Shown here: piece after piece, positions 24,078 through 33,421 of the stretch
Layout of the letters: every line of letters begins with the position of its first letter
How positions within the stretch are numbered: position 1 is the stretch's first letter
Assembly (NCBI GenBank): GCA_049426725.1
Contig: JBMSYN010000020.1
Location: 1 to 42,241 of the forward strand
From: UBA961 sp049426725
Lineage (GTDB): Bacteria; Bacteroidota; Ignavibacteria; Kapaibacteriales; UBA961
Direction of reading: 5' to 3'
Length of the DNA stretch: 42,241 nt
Made by a program: the position numbers and the translations under genes
The notes under the pieces: model-generated
What the model saw: the letters and a program-made list of their open reading frames with translations, nothing else
What the model was told of the DNA's origin: nothing
Databases searched by the model: none

Positions 24078-25716
24078 ACCCCTTTGGCAATTTGGGCTCA
24101 ACCAATATCACTTCTTCCCTTTCCATCAATACTGATCCCGGGCCTGCGCCTTTTGGCTTTCGAATATACTTTTTCAATGCATAAGCCACAGGCACAAAAC
24201 TCCCCTTCCTGGATTGCGAATAATAAGCAGTGATTCCTGCTGCCTCTTCAAGAATCTTCTTTGGAATATCCTTCGGACCACGTAAAATAGCATGTGATCC
24301 GCTCACCCCACGTGCATGCATCCAAAGATCATTTGGTTTGGCAAATTTGCCGGTTAATTGATCATTGTTTTGCGCATTCCGTCCAACATATAAGGTGAAT
24401 GCATTGGAAAGAACGAATACTCTAAATGGAGAACTTGGCAAATTTTTCGATTCGGACTTTGATCCAATTTCCTTCAGGGCGCGAAGCATTTCTTCCAATT
24501 GCTTGATGTCCGTCAACTCTGGTAGTGAAATCTGTTTTTCAATTATACTCTGTAATTGCGTAGTATAAGTTGGCAGAAGCATTCTTTTTTCTTCATCTCT
24601 TTCTTTTGCTCTTTTGCTTTTTTTAAAATAATGTTCTGCATGTTCAGCATAAGTCTTGCCTTTTTGCACGGGGATTGTGAATGTCATATCGCCTTCACTC
24701 AAAGTAATATTCTCATCTTGAACACGAAGAGAGGGATATGGCATAGCAAGCAGTAATTGAGCAATCTTTTGAGATTCTTCGATGCGTTTGTGCGATGTCT
24801 TTATATCTGACAAATGATGAATATGTTTTTCGAGAATTTCTCGGCGATGACGAAGTTCGTGATCAATCTGTTTTTTGAGTCGTATCAATCGAGATTCTTT
24901 ACTCAACATTCCTTTATATCTGCGAACTGCTTCGCTCCAAGAATGACCAATCCACACTGCTTCTTTTTCACCATGCAAGTGAATCGCAGAAAGTATGATA
25001 TTTCCGCTATTCATTCTAAGGACAAAAGCTGTTGCTGAGTTCAGAGATTCAGTCAAGACATCTTCTTGAATGCCATGCAATACTTCACATTCCTTTTCAT
25101 TCAATTCCCCAAGAAGCATATCTTCTCGTAAAGGTCTATTTTCACCATTCCACCGAGCAATGATTTCATGGGCATATACTGCTCCGCAATTGCTTGCTTT
25201 CGACAAAGCATCAATCAAGCATACATCTTTGGGAATCTCATCCAATTGCGGAACATTGGAGAGTATTGGCACATACATCTCGCCTATTGCAAACGGAGAT
25301 TTTTTGAGAAAATCAATCACATGATGTTGATCATCAAGGATGAATAATGAAGTATTGGAACCACCAAAGAAATGTCCAACAATCATTGCACCGGTCAATT
25401 GAAGAAAGACAATGCGATCTGTTGGATGCTTTGTACAAGCAACAATTCTTCTTCCAATGATATAGGGAAAAACATCTGCGCTATTGCGATTTGCTCTTTG
25501 AATACCTTCTTTGAGATATACCATTGGCTCAGCCGGTATCATCGACCATTCGATATGAGCAATGGCTTTGCCATCTGAGGATTCACAACGAAGGATCACA
25601 CAATGTTTCTCTTGACTATAGCAATCTGTTATAATCATTCCGGAGCAATGATTATTGATTTCTTTTGCCAAATGATGATAAAAATGGGGATGTCTCATCG
25701 CAATAGAGTACCTCAA
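24064..25716 (-). CDS. rqcH: NFACT-family ribosome quality-control factor RqcH/Rqc2-like
   Basis: 550-aa NFACT protein. The family recognises obstructed large ribosomal subunits and recruits tRNA-Ala to add alanine tails that mark stalled peptides for degradation. Visible order: NFACT-N domain with the DR dipeptide needed for tailing in characterised members (D100-R101 in HPTDRIVF), helix-hairpin region, a long coiled coil (about 260-410) and the C-terminal NFACT-R domain with NDLWMHARGVSGSHAILRG and KYIRKPKGAGPGSV. The start may instead be the ATG at 25698 (MRHPHFYHHLAKEI). It is divergent from the permease and convergent with the YjbR-GNAT gene. ClpC, a degradation partner in other bacteria, is encoded 4 kb away. 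Confidence 0.9.
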   Translation of the reverse strand: MRYSIAMRHPHFYHHLAKEINNHCSGMIITDCYSQEKHCVILRCESSDGKAIAHIEWSMIPAEPMVYLKEGIQRANRNSADVFPYIIGRRIVACTKHPTDRIVFLQLTGAMIVGHFFGGSNTSLFILDDQHHVIDFLKKSPFAIGEMYVPILSNVPQLDEIPKDVCLIDALSKASNCGAVYAHEIIARWNGENRPLREDMLLGELNEKECEVLHGIQEDVLTESLNSATAFVLRMNSGNIILSAIHLHGEKEAVWIGHSWSEAVRRYKGMLSKESRLIRLKKQIDHELRHRREILEKHIHHLSDIKTSHKRIEESQKIAQLLLAMPYPSLRVQDENITLSEGDMTFTIPVQKGKTYAEHAEHYFKKSKRAKERDEEKRMLLPTYTTQLQSIIEKQISLPELTDIKQLEEMLRALKEIGSKSESKNLPSSPFRVFVLSNAFTLYVGRNAQNNDQLTGKFAKPNDLWMHARGVSGSHAILRGPKDIPKKILEEAAGITAYYSQSRKGSFVPVAYALKKYIRKPKGAGPGSVLMEREEVILVEPKLPKGSIDS

Positions 25717-25761
25717 GTCTTGCGTCTTTCGTAATTTGCGTCCTGCAATATAACGTTATGA

Positions 25762-27138
25762 ATGGAGCTCATGAATTCTCCCTCTACTTCTTCCGGATTG
25801 ATTCGCTCTCTTGGATTGAAAGAAGCAACAGCACTCAACATGATCGACATGGTCGGAATTGGTCCTTTTATAGTGCTTCCGATTGTGATACAATCAATGC
25901 ATGGGCCTCATGCCATCATTGCATGGCTGGCGGGTGCAGTGCTTGCACTTGTAGATGGATGTATTTGGGCGGAATTGGGAGCAGCAATGCCTCAAGCAGG
26001 AGGAAGTTTCGTATTTCTTCGAGAAAGTTATGGGAAATCGTCATGGGGTTTACTCATGTCATTTCTCTTTATATGGCAAACGGTGTTTCAGGCGCCACTT
26101 GTGATTGCATCCGGCGCAATAGGATTTTCGCAATATGCATCCTATCTGATACCAGTCACACCTTTTGCACAAAAAGCCATAGCCGGGTCAGTGGTCATTC
26201 TCATTTTTGTGTTATTGTACAGAAATATCAAAGACATTGGCAATATATCCATGTTCATGTGGATTGCGGTTGTTGGAACTATGCTTTGGCTGATAATAAG
26301 TGGTGGATTGTATTTTAATCCCGACTTGGCATTTGGGGGAATCAGTGAAGGACCAAGTTTTATGTCTTCCTTATTTTTTGTTGGACTTGGTCATGCCATG
26401 CTGAAAACCGTATACAGTTATTTGGGATATTACAATGTTTGCCATCTAGGAGGAGAAATCAAGAATCCTCAAACTGTCATTCCTAAAAGTATTTTTATTT
26501 CGATCATTGGAATTGCAATACTCTATTGTGCCATGCACTTGAGCATAGTTGGCGTGATACCTTGGCAAGAGGCGCAGAAATCAACGTTCATCGTGAGCAC
26601 ATTCATAGAAACATTACATGGTGCAATTGCGGCAAAGATTGCTACCGGATTGATTCTATTCATCGCTTTTGCTTCGCTCTTCTCTGTAACACTTGGTTAT
26701 TCGCGCATTCCTTATGCCGCAGCAAAAGAGGGATCTTTCTTTTCCATATTTTCAGCAGTACATCCAAAAGAACATTTTCCACATATTTCTCTCATGATTC
26801 TTTGCGGGATTGCATTTATTTTTTCACTCCTTTTTAGAATGAGTGAAATCATCAGTGCTATTGTTGCAATGCGGGCATTGGTACAATTCATTGGTGGAGC
26901 AATTGGACTTATCTTGCTAAAGAAAAGAAAAGGGACAGGATTTTTTCCTTGGAAGATGCCATTTTATCCCATTCCCATCATACTGTCGATTGTCATTTGG
27001 CTAGGATTATTTTTATCAACCGGATATTTTGCATTGTTAGGGATTGGTTTTATTCTCATTGGAGTGGTGTTATTTCTATTTATGGCAAGAAAACAATCAA
27101 CATTCCCTTTTTCGAAGGCACAATATCATGAAGCGTAG
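25762..27138 (+). CDS. APC-superfamily amino acid permease
   Basis: 458-aa inner-membrane transporter with about 12 hydrophobic segments. The APC fold signature is at the N-terminus: LGLKEATALNMIDMVGIGPFIVLP (unwound TM1 with GIGPF) and WAELGAAMPQAGGSFVFLRESYG. A mid-protein GGEIKNPQTVIPKSI matches the conserved E-NP-IP segment. It is probably a proton-coupled amino acid or polyamine carrier; substrate unknown. The start is uncertain: ATGs at 25762 and 25771 are in frame, and an ATG at 25758 is out of frame. The last 11 bases overlap the Rieske gene. Confidence 0.9.
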   Translation: MELMNSPSTSSGLIRSLGLKEATALNMIDMVGIGPFIVLPIVIQSMHGPHAIIAWLAGAVLALVDGCIWAELGAAMPQAGGSFVFLRESYGKSSWGLLMSFLFIWQTVFQAPLVIASGAIGFSQYASYLIPVTPFAQKAIAGSVVILIFVLLYRNIKDIGNISMFMWIAVVGTMLWLIISGGLYFNPDLAFGGISEGPSFMSSLFFVGLGHAMLKTVYSYLGYYNVCHLGGEIKNPQTVIPKSIFISIIGIAILYCAMHLSIVGVIPWQEAQKSTFIVSTFIETLHGAIAAKIATGLILFIAFASLFSVTLGYSRIPYAAAKEGSFFSIFSAVHPKEHFPHISLMILCGIAFIFSLLFRMSEIISAIVAMRALVQFIGGAIGLILLKKRKGTGFFPWKMPFYPIPIILSIVIWLGLFLSTGYFALLGIGFILIGVVLFLFMARKQSTFPFSKAQYHEA

Positions 27139-27565
27139 AACTTTTTTCGAACAATTGATAAAGTTAACTGCAATCACTGGAATTTCTGCAATAACTGTAG
27201 CCGGCATATTCCCAGAATTATTTGTATTGAGAAGAAAGAGTAAAAAGATTGTTTTTGGGAAAAAAGATGAAGTGTTTATTGATGCTCCTTATGTAGTAAA
27301 AAAAGTTGATGATCTGACACTTATCATAAAAAAAGATGGCGATGGCACCTTCACCGCATTCAGTACTGCTTGTACTCATGGGGGATGCCCTGTTGAATGG
27401 GCAGAATCAGACCAAAAGTTTTTCTGTAGATGTCACGGAGGAGTTTTTGATGCCAATGGCAGACCAATCTCCGGTCCGCCTAAAAAACCTCTAAATCAAT
27501 ATCCTGTAAGAGAAAGGATTCAAACACAAGAACTATTCGTTTATATAGGTAATGAGGATTCTTGA
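27128..27565 (+). CDS. Rieske 2Fe-2S protein with Tat-like anchor
   Basis: 145-aa Rieske iron-sulfur protein. Cluster ligands are C82 and H84 (CTHGGC) and C100 and H103 (CRCHGG). C87 and C102 are placed to form the disulfide of bc-type Rieske proteins. The Ser of the usual CHGS is Gly, which in studied proteins lowers redox potential and fits a menaquinol partner (inference). The N-terminus KRRTFFEQLIKL plus a hydrophobic stretch looks like an uncleaved twin-arginine anchor. Start 27128 is fixed by this; the frame reaches up to 27044. It overlaps the permease by 11 bp and the SulP-CA gene by 25 bp. No canonical cytochrome b is adjacent. Confidence 0.92.
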   Translation: MKRRTFFEQLIKLTAITGISAITVAGIFPELFVLRRKSKKIVFGKKDEVFIDAPYVVKKVDDLTLIIKKDGDGTFTAFSTACTHGGCPVEWAESDQKFFCRCHGGVFDANGRPISGPPKKPLNQYPVRERIQTQELFVYIGNEDS

Positions 27566-29739
27566 ATATTCGTTATAAGTTTACCAAATTCAACCCTACC
27601 CGTATTTATGTCGTGATAGGCACTCACAATGCCAAGCTTTCCACTCTTTATCATACTTGACAAAAGTGGACTTGATTCTAAAATTTCTCCAACTCCGCTT
27701 TGTGCATTTTCTTTTGCCACTTTATCAATCAAAGACTGATCCACCTGATTCTGTTGTAAAGGATAAGAGTTGATTTTTTTTGCAACACGCTGAATCTTTG
27801 ATGTTATGGATCCAATGCTATTCTCATCAACATTATTCATTGCAAGTGTGACTGCACCACATTTTGAATGCGCCTTTACCACAATGAGCCTCGCACCTAA
27901 TTTTGAGCAAGCTATTTCCAAACTGCCAATTATATCCTGATTAATGATATTTCCGGCAATTCTTATTGTCAAAATATCCCCAAGACCAGAATCGAAAAGC
28001 AATTCTGGAGTTGTACGAGAATCTATGCAGCCAATGATAACACACATAGGATTTTGACCTTTTGAAGTAGTTTCTATTTGTTTCCCAAAATCCTTTTGAG
28101 TCAATTGTCCATCAACAAAGCGATTATTACCTCTTTTTAAATGATTCAATATCTCAATCGGTGTAAAGGAATCTCGCATCTCCTTATTCAAAACATTATC
28201 AAATTGGACATGATCATGCAATTGATATTTATTTTTTTGACCAATAACATTGAGTTTGATATCTTTTTCTGGTGCTATTGTTGATTTAAAATCTTCAATG
28301 ATTTCCAATACATCAGGATCTATATAATCACTAGAGCTTGCATCAATCACCACATTGGATTGTTGAGGTATATCATAAAGTGTTTCTTTTATGGACGCCT
28401 TATTAAGGAAAGTGACTTGATTAGGTAGTTCAAGTCTCAAAATCTCTCCAATGTGCAATGTATAATTCTGTTGAACAAAAGGATTTTTAAAATTGCTTAT
28501 CATGAGAAAAGCAATACTGACCGCCAATCCAACAAGAACCCCAATCAGTAGGTCAGTAAATACAATCGCGAGCACTGTTGCCAAAAATGGTATGAATTGT
28601 TCTTTACCTTTACCATACATATTCTTGAATAACTCAAAATTCGCCAGCTTATACCCCGTAACCAACAAAATTGCAGCAAGGGATGAAAGCGGAATCATAT
28701 TCATAAGTGGAGCTAAAAATAATACGCTGAATAACAACAAAAATCCATGTAATACCGTGGATAACCTTGTGGAATTCTTTGACTGAATATTAACTGAACT
28801 TCTAACTATGACCGAAGTGACAGGAATACCTCCAAAAAAAGACGCAAAGATATTTCCAATACCCTGAGCAATGAGTTCTCTATTAGGTGGTGAATGTCTC
28901 TTATGTGAATCTAACTTATCAACTGCTTCAAGATTTAACAAGGTCTCAAGAGAAGCGACTATACTCAATGTAATAGCCACGGTCCAAACATCTGTTCTAA
29001 ACAAATATTCGAAATTAGGGATGTGTACTAAGGTACTAATCGCGAATGATTCAATGGGTGGAATATTCACCATGTGAATCTTATCAATTGCAAGTGGGAT
29101 AAAGAATGTGTTATAAATACTCGATAGCCCTATACCTATGAAAACAACAGCAAGCGAAGGCGGTAAATATGAAATCTTTTTTAATGGGGTTTTGTCCCAG
29201 AATAAGAGGATTAACAATGAAATACAAGAAATGATGACAGCCCCTGGCGTAATAAACTGGAGTGAATGCAAAATGCTGCTTAAAGTATTTTCACCTACAG
29301 CATCAAAAAACTGGAAGTCACCTTCGTAATCTGCATCATATCCAATTGCATGTGGTATCTGTTTAAGTATGAGTACAATCCCGATTGCAGCTAATAATCC
29401 CTTGATGACATTCGATGGAAAAAAGTCCGCAATGTATCCAAGCTTGCCAATACCAAGTAATAATTGAAATAAACCAGCAAGAAGAACAGCAAACAAAAAT
29501 ACTTCAAATGAACCAAGTTGATGAATGGCGGCAAGGACTACAGCCGACAAACCTGCAGCTGGACCACTAACGCTAGTATGAGATCCGCTTAAGAGACCAA
29601 CAATGATACCGCCAATAATTCCTGACACAATGCCAGACATCAATGGGGCACCCGATGCTAATGCAATACCCAAACACAATGGTAAAGCAACAAGAAACAC
29701 CACCAATCCAGCTGGTATATCTGATTTTAACTTATTCAT
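27541..29739 (-). CDS. SulP transporter-STAS-beta-carbonic anhydrase fusion
   Basis: 732-aa fusion. Residues ~1-415 form the SulP/SLC26 membrane core (IPAGLVVFLVALPLCLGIALASG, VSGPAAGLSAVVLA). A cytoplasmic STAS domain follows at ~425-500. A beta-class carbonic anhydrase spans ~525-732, with zinc ligands C571, H624 and C627 and the D573-R575 dyad (CIDSR...HSKCGA). Fusions of this design are predicted bicarbonate transporters in which the enzyme equilibrates CO2 and bicarbonate at the inner face. The natural substrate is not proven by sequence. Its end overlaps the Rieske gene. A clpC terminator hairpin lies within 20 bp of its start codon, so its promoter probably lies upstream of that hairpin. 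Confidence 0.93.
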   Translation of the reverse strand: MNKLKSDIPAGLVVFLVALPLCLGIALASGAPLMSGIVSGIIGGIIVGLLSGSHTSVSGPAAGLSAVVLAAIHQLGSFEVFLFAVLLAGLFQLLLGIGKLGYIADFFPSNVIKGLLAAIGIVLILKQIPHAIGYDADYEGDFQFFDAVGENTLSSILHSLQFITPGAVIISCISLLILLFWDKTPLKKISYLPPSLAVVFIGIGLSSIYNTFFIPLAIDKIHMVNIPPIESFAISTLVHIPNFEYLFRTDVWTVAITLSIVASLETLLNLEAVDKLDSHKRHSPPNRELIAQGIGNIFASFFGGIPVTSVIVRSSVNIQSKNSTRLSTVLHGFLLLFSVLFLAPLMNMIPLSSLAAILLVTGYKLANFELFKNMYGKGKEQFIPFLATVLAIVFTDLLIGVLVGLAVSIAFLMISNFKNPFVQQNYTLHIGEILRLELPNQVTFLNKASIKETLYDIPQQSNVVIDASSSDYIDPDVLEIIEDFKSTIAPEKDIKLNVIGQKNKYQLHDHVQFDNVLNKEMRDSFTPIEILNHLKRGNNRFVDGQLTQKDFGKQIETTSKGQNPMCVIIGCIDSRTTPELLFDSGLGDILTIRIAGNIINQDIIGSLEIACSKLGARLIVVKAHSKCGAVTLAMNNVDENSIGSITSKIQRVAKKINSYPLQQNQVDQSLIDKVAKENAQSGVGEILESSPLLSSMIKSGKLGIVSAYHDINTGRVEFGKLITNIQESSLPI

Positions 29740-29746
29740 AGAAACC

Positions 29747-29781
29747 TAAAAAAAGAATAGGCCGAAACATTTCGGCCTATT
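29747..29781 (-). terminator. Intrinsic terminator of clpC, in the sulP leader
   Basis: Perfect 12-bp stem AATAGGCCGAAA (29756-29767) / TTTCGGCCTATT (29770-29781) with a 2-nt loop. On the minus strand CTTTTTTT follows directly. This is a strong rho-independent terminator after clpC. It ends only 8 bp before the sulP ATG at 29739. Confidence 0.85.
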
Positions 29782-29803
29782 TAAGGAAATCTTAGGTGTT
29801 TTC

Positions 29804-29832
29804 CAATTATACTGGAAGATGTACCATCACAA
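29804..29832 (-). promoter_or_regulatory. Candidate sulP-CA promoter upstream of the terminator
   Basis: On the minus strand TTG (29832-29830), an 18-nt spacer and TATAATTG (29811-29804). The -7 box has one mismatch to TAnnTTTG. If used, the transcript would start near 29797 and carry the terminator hairpin in a leader of about 58 nt. No other promoter-like sequence is visible between the clpC stop and the sulP start. Confidence 0.35.
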
Positions 29833-29870
29833 CAGTCTAATTAACAATTCCATTGATGAAACTTGATATC

Positions 29871-32381
29871 TTAGATTTTTTCAGCATTCTTGACATTTCC
29901 ATTTTTTCCTTCCTTTACTTTAGTTCTAGGAAGGACAGTAAATGTCAATTCTTTGAGCATATCTGAATAATCGACTTCAACCAATGTATCTTCTTTCACG
30001 ACTGAGCGAAGCAATTCCTCAGCCAATGGATCTTCGAGATACTTTTGCAATGCTCTGCGAAGTGGTCGAGCGCCATATTTTTCATCATATCCTTTGTCAA
30101 CCAAGAAATCTTTCGCCTCAGGACTCAACTTCAATTCAATATTGAGTGATTGCATACGCTTGAGCAATTTCTCGAGTTGAATATCGATAATGGAATGAAT
30201 ATGTTCTTTCTTCAGCTGTCTGAATACGATATAATCATCGATTCTGTTCAAGAATTCAGGATTGAACATGCGCTTCATTGATTCTTCGATGGTAGATTTC
30301 ATCTGATCATATTGTCCATCAGGGGTCTTGTCAGAGAAACCAATCGAGCCGCCCGCCTTGATATCACGAACACCTACATTTGATGTCATGATGATGACTG
30401 TGTTTTTGAAATCAATTTTTCGACCCAAGCCATCGGTCAATACACCATCATCAAATACTTGAAGAAGAATATTAAACACATCAGGGTGAGCTTTTTCTAT
30501 TTCATCAAGAAGAATGATGCTATATGGTTTTCTGCGAACTTTTTCAGTCAATTGCCCGCCTTCTTCATATCCAACATAACCCGGAGGGGCACCTACAAGA
30601 CGTGACACTGCAAATTTTTCCATGTATTCGCTCATGTCAACGCGAATGAGCGCATCTTCTGAATCGAACATGTATTTGGCGAGTACTTTTGCCAATTCGG
30701 TCTTCCCAACGCCGGTAGGACCAAGAAACATGAATGAACCAATCGGACGATTCGGATCTTTCAATCCTGCGCGAGCTCTGCGGATGGCTTTTGCAAGTTG
30801 TTCTACGGCTTCATCTTGGCCAATGATTTTTCCTTTGAGCTCTTCAGCCATCTTCAACAACTTTTCAGACTCACCTTCGGCAATTTTGTTTACAGGAATT
30901 CCCGTCATCATTGCAACAACATCAGCGATATCTTCCTCGCTAACCGAAAATAAAGATGCTCCGGTAGAATTTTCCCATTCTTCCTTTGCAGTTTCCAATT
31001 CTTGCTGCAAGCGTTTTTCTAAATCACGAAGTCTTGCCGCTTCTTCAAAATTTTGTGCTTTGACAACACTATTTTTCTGCAAACGTGCATCTTCGATTTT
31101 TTGCTCAATTTCTGTAATGCTTGGTGGCACATTGATATTTGCCAAGTGAACTCGCGCACCGGCTTCATCAAGAACATCAAGCGCTTTGTCGGGAAGATGT
31201 CTGTCAGTGATATAACGCTCAGCCAATTTTACGCATGCTTGTACCGATTCATCAGAGTATTTGACTCCGTGATGGGCTTCATAGCGATCTTTGACATTAT
31301 TGATGATTTGAATTGTCTGCTCGGGTGTTGGTGGATCTACCATCACTTTTTGGAATCTGCGATCCAATGCACCGTCCTTTTCGATATGCTGTCTATATTC
31401 ATCAAGCGTAGTTGCGCCAATGCATTGAATTTCTCCCCGTGCCAGAGCAGGCTTGAACATATTGGATGCATCAAGTGATCCGGATGCACCACCAGCACCA
31501 ACAATTGTATGCAATTCATCAATGAACAAGATCACGTCTTTTGCTTTTTCGAGTTCATTCATCACTGCTTTCATGCGCTCTTCGAATTGACCACGATATT
31601 TCGTCCCGGCAACCAAAGAAGCAAGATCCAAAGTAACGATGCGTTTGTCAAACAAAACACGAGAAACTTTCTTTTCCATGATTCTCAATGCAAGCCCCTC
31701 AACAATCGCGGTTTTGCCAACACCGGGTTCGCCAATCAAGACAGGATTGTTTTTCTTTCTTCTTGAAAGCACTTGAGCAACGCGCTCAATCTCTTTTTCC
31801 CTGCCAATTACAGGATCAAGTTTGCCCTCATTGGCAAGTTTTGTGAGATCTCTTCCAAAATTATCCAATACGGGTGTTTTTTGTTTATCCGATTGCTGAG
31901 ACTTGGATGATGAACGCACCTTTTCTTGCTTGGAAGGTGAAGATTTTCCATTGATGATATTATCAAGTTCTTTGCGAACTTCATCATAGGAAATTGAAAA
32001 TTGCGAGAGTATCTGAGCGGCAATATTATCATCATCACGAAGAAGCGCCAAGAGCAAATGCTCTGTGCCAATAACTTCGGATTTGTACAGCTTTGCCTCC
32101 AGATAAGTAATCTTGAGAACCTTTTCGGCTTGCTTGGTGAGCGGAATATTGCCAATGGTTAATGTTCCACTACTTGTGCGAATGGTATCTTCGATTGACT
32201 TTTTCAGTTTAAAGAGATCAATTCCAACATTTCTCAGGATTTTGACGGCAATGCCTTCTCCTTCACGGATGATCCCCAATAGCAGATGTTCTGTGCCAAT
32301 ATAATCATGCCCTAATCTGAGTGCTTCTTCACGACTCAGTCTGATTACATCTTGCACACGATTTGAAAAATTACCTTCCAT
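29871..32381 (-). CDS. clpC: ATP-dependent Clp protease ATPase subunit ClpC
   Basis: 836-aa class 1 Hsp100 unfoldase that feeds substrates to ClpP. Order: two N-domain repeats (EEALRLGHDYIGTEHLLLG and KSEVIGTEHLLLALLRDD), AAA1 with Walker A GEPGVGKT from residue 217, a middle domain holding a UVR-like NFEEAARLRDLEKRLQQEL, and AAA2 with GPTGVGKT from residue 554. The UVR-type middle domain and length distinguish ClpC from ClpB. Start 32381 (MEGNFSNRVQDVIRLS) follows a strong GAGGAGG ribosome-binding site 12 nt upstream; the in-frame ATG at 32474 adds unrelated sequence. No ctsR/mcsAB neighbours are present. Its own terminator is at 29747-29781. Confidence 0.96.
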   Translation of the reverse strand: MEGNFSNRVQDVIRLSREEALRLGHDYIGTEHLLLGIIREGEGIAVKILRNVGIDLFKLKKSIEDTIRTSSGTLTIGNIPLTKQAEKVLKITYLEAKLYKSEVIGTEHLLLALLRDDDNIAAQILSQFSISYDEVRKELDNIINGKSSPSKQEKVRSSSKSQQSDKQKTPVLDNFGRDLTKLANEGKLDPVIGREKEIERVAQVLSRRKKNNPVLIGEPGVGKTAIVEGLALRIMEKKVSRVLFDKRIVTLDLASLVAGTKYRGQFEERMKAVMNELEKAKDVILFIDELHTIVGAGGASGSLDASNMFKPALARGEIQCIGATTLDEYRQHIEKDGALDRRFQKVMVDPPTPEQTIQIINNVKDRYEAHHGVKYSDESVQACVKLAERYITDRHLPDKALDVLDEAGARVHLANINVPPSITEIEQKIEDARLQKNSVVKAQNFEEAARLRDLEKRLQQELETAKEEWENSTGASLFSVSEEDIADVVAMMTGIPVNKIAEGESEKLLKMAEELKGKIIGQDEAVEQLAKAIRRARAGLKDPNRPIGSFMFLGPTGVGKTELAKVLAKYMFDSEDALIRVDMSEYMEKFAVSRLVGAPPGYVGYEEGGQLTEKVRRKPYSIILLDEIEKAHPDVFNILLQVFDDGVLTDGLGRKIDFKNTVIIMTSNVGVRDIKAGGSIGFSDKTPDGQYDQMKSTIEESMKRMFNPEFLNRIDDYIVFRQLKKEHIHSIIDIQLEKLLKRMQSLNIELKLSPEAKDFLVDKGYDEKYGARPLRRALQKYLEDPLAEELLRSVVKEDTLVEVDYSDMLKELTFTVLPRTKVKEGKNGNVKNAEKI

Positions 32382-32661
32382 AAATATTTGTCCTCCTCTT
32401 TCGGAGCCGGTACATGGTGAAAAAACGCAGCATCCATAAAGGATGAATTGCACGTCGAAACTACTTGAATTCAATGAGGTGTCAAAATGAAACTTATCAA
32501 CCGATATTTTTCACCTGAATTCCCTCAAAACCTGTCTATTAACGAGGATTTTTGAATTATATTGCATGTCGTTCAGCTTTTATAATGTATGGTAAGCCGT
32601 CTTTCTTTTAATCTTCCATCGGAAGTCAACGTTGTTGCCAGACTCATATAATCTTCGGACA
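32382..32661. other. Divergent intergenic region between clpC and the GDPD operon
   Basis: The 280-bp gap must hold both promoters. The minus strand has the clpC ribosome-binding site GAGGAGG (near 32393-32399) and TAAGTTTC, one mismatch from TAnnTTTG. The plus side has AT-rich TATATTG and TATAAT stretches near 32560-32590 but no exact Bacteroidota -7 box. No CIRCE or CtsR-like heat-shock operator and no small gene were recognised. Confidence 0.4.
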
Positions 32662-33414
32662 ATGTTAAAAAATCAAGATCGATTCATTGTCGCTCACAGA
32701 GGTTCATCGGGGACTGCTCCGGAGAATACCATGACATCAATTCGTAAAGCCATTGATGCTGGAGCATTGATGGTTGAAGTTGATGTACAATTGACGAAAG
32801 ATGATCATGTTGTTTTGATGCATGATCCAGTACTTGGAAGAACCACGAATGGTACCGGCTTCATTCGAAACAAAACATTTGATGAGATCCAAACACTTGA
32901 TGCAGGTTCATGGTTCAATTCTGAATTCACAGGTGAACATGTTCCCCTTTTGACCGATGCTTTGAGATATCTAAAACAGCATTCAACCTGTGTGAATATT
33001 GAAATCAAACCTCCGCAAAAAGATGATGATCACATAGCAAGACTCCTAGCAATCATCGAGACAGTACAAGCTTTGAAAATGGAAGAAGTCACATTGTTTT
33101 CTTCATTTCATCATGAAAGTTTGAAATATATTAAACAACACTTCCCTACTTTTCACACTGCGGGAATTCATTTGCCAAATGATAAACGACTTCCAAGTGA
33201 AATCTCATCGGAGATTGGTTGCGAAGGATATGTCTGCTCACTTCGTGAATTGACACATGCAAAGGCAAATGATGCACAGAAGCATGATATACTTTTAGGA
33301 GTGTATACAATCAATACGGAACATGATTTTCAGAAAGTGATGAAATACTCCGTTCCGGCATTGGTTTCAAATTTTCCAAAAAGAATTCAGCAACTTTTAC
33401 AACAATCAACCTAA
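32662..33414 (+). CDS. Glycerophosphodiester phosphodiesterase
   Basis: 250-aa GDPD-family TIM-barrel enzyme that hydrolyses glycerophosphodiesters to glycerol 3-phosphate and an alcohol. Catalytic features: VAHRGSSGTAPENT at the start, EVDVQLTKDDHVVLMHDP (Glu, Asp and second His), LGRTTNGTG and NIEIKPP. No signal peptide is evident from the chosen start (MLKNQDRFIVAHRG), so it is cytoplasmic (UgpQ-like) rather than periplasmic GlpQ. An ATG at 32632 is in frame but adds a non-conserved leader. The SemiSWEET gene begins 7 bp after its stop, so the two are co-transcribed. Confidence 0.92.
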   Translation: MLKNQDRFIVAHRGSSGTAPENTMTSIRKAIDAGALMVEVDVQLTKDDHVVLMHDPVLGRTTNGTGFIRNKTFDEIQTLDAGSWFNSEFTGEHVPLLTDALRYLKQHSTCVNIEIKPPQKDDDHIARLLAIIETVQALKMEEVTLFSSFHHESLKYIKQHFPTFHTAGIHLPNDKRLPSEISSEIGCEGYVCSLRELTHAKANDAQKHDILLGVYTINTEHDFQKVMKYSVPALVSNFPKRIQQLLQQST

Positions 33415-33421
33415 GCAATCC

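Noticed and set aside
25758..26318. Open reading frame of 186 codons overlapping the amino-acid permease in another frame
   Set aside because: The permease frame shows APC motifs across the whole stretch. This frame gives Cys/His/Trp-rich nonsense.
30622..31149. Open reading frame of 175 codons antisense to clpC
   Set aside because: It lies wholly within the conserved ClpC AAA domains on the other strand. It has low-complexity Ser/Ala composition and no start context or known motif. It is a codon-bias shadow.
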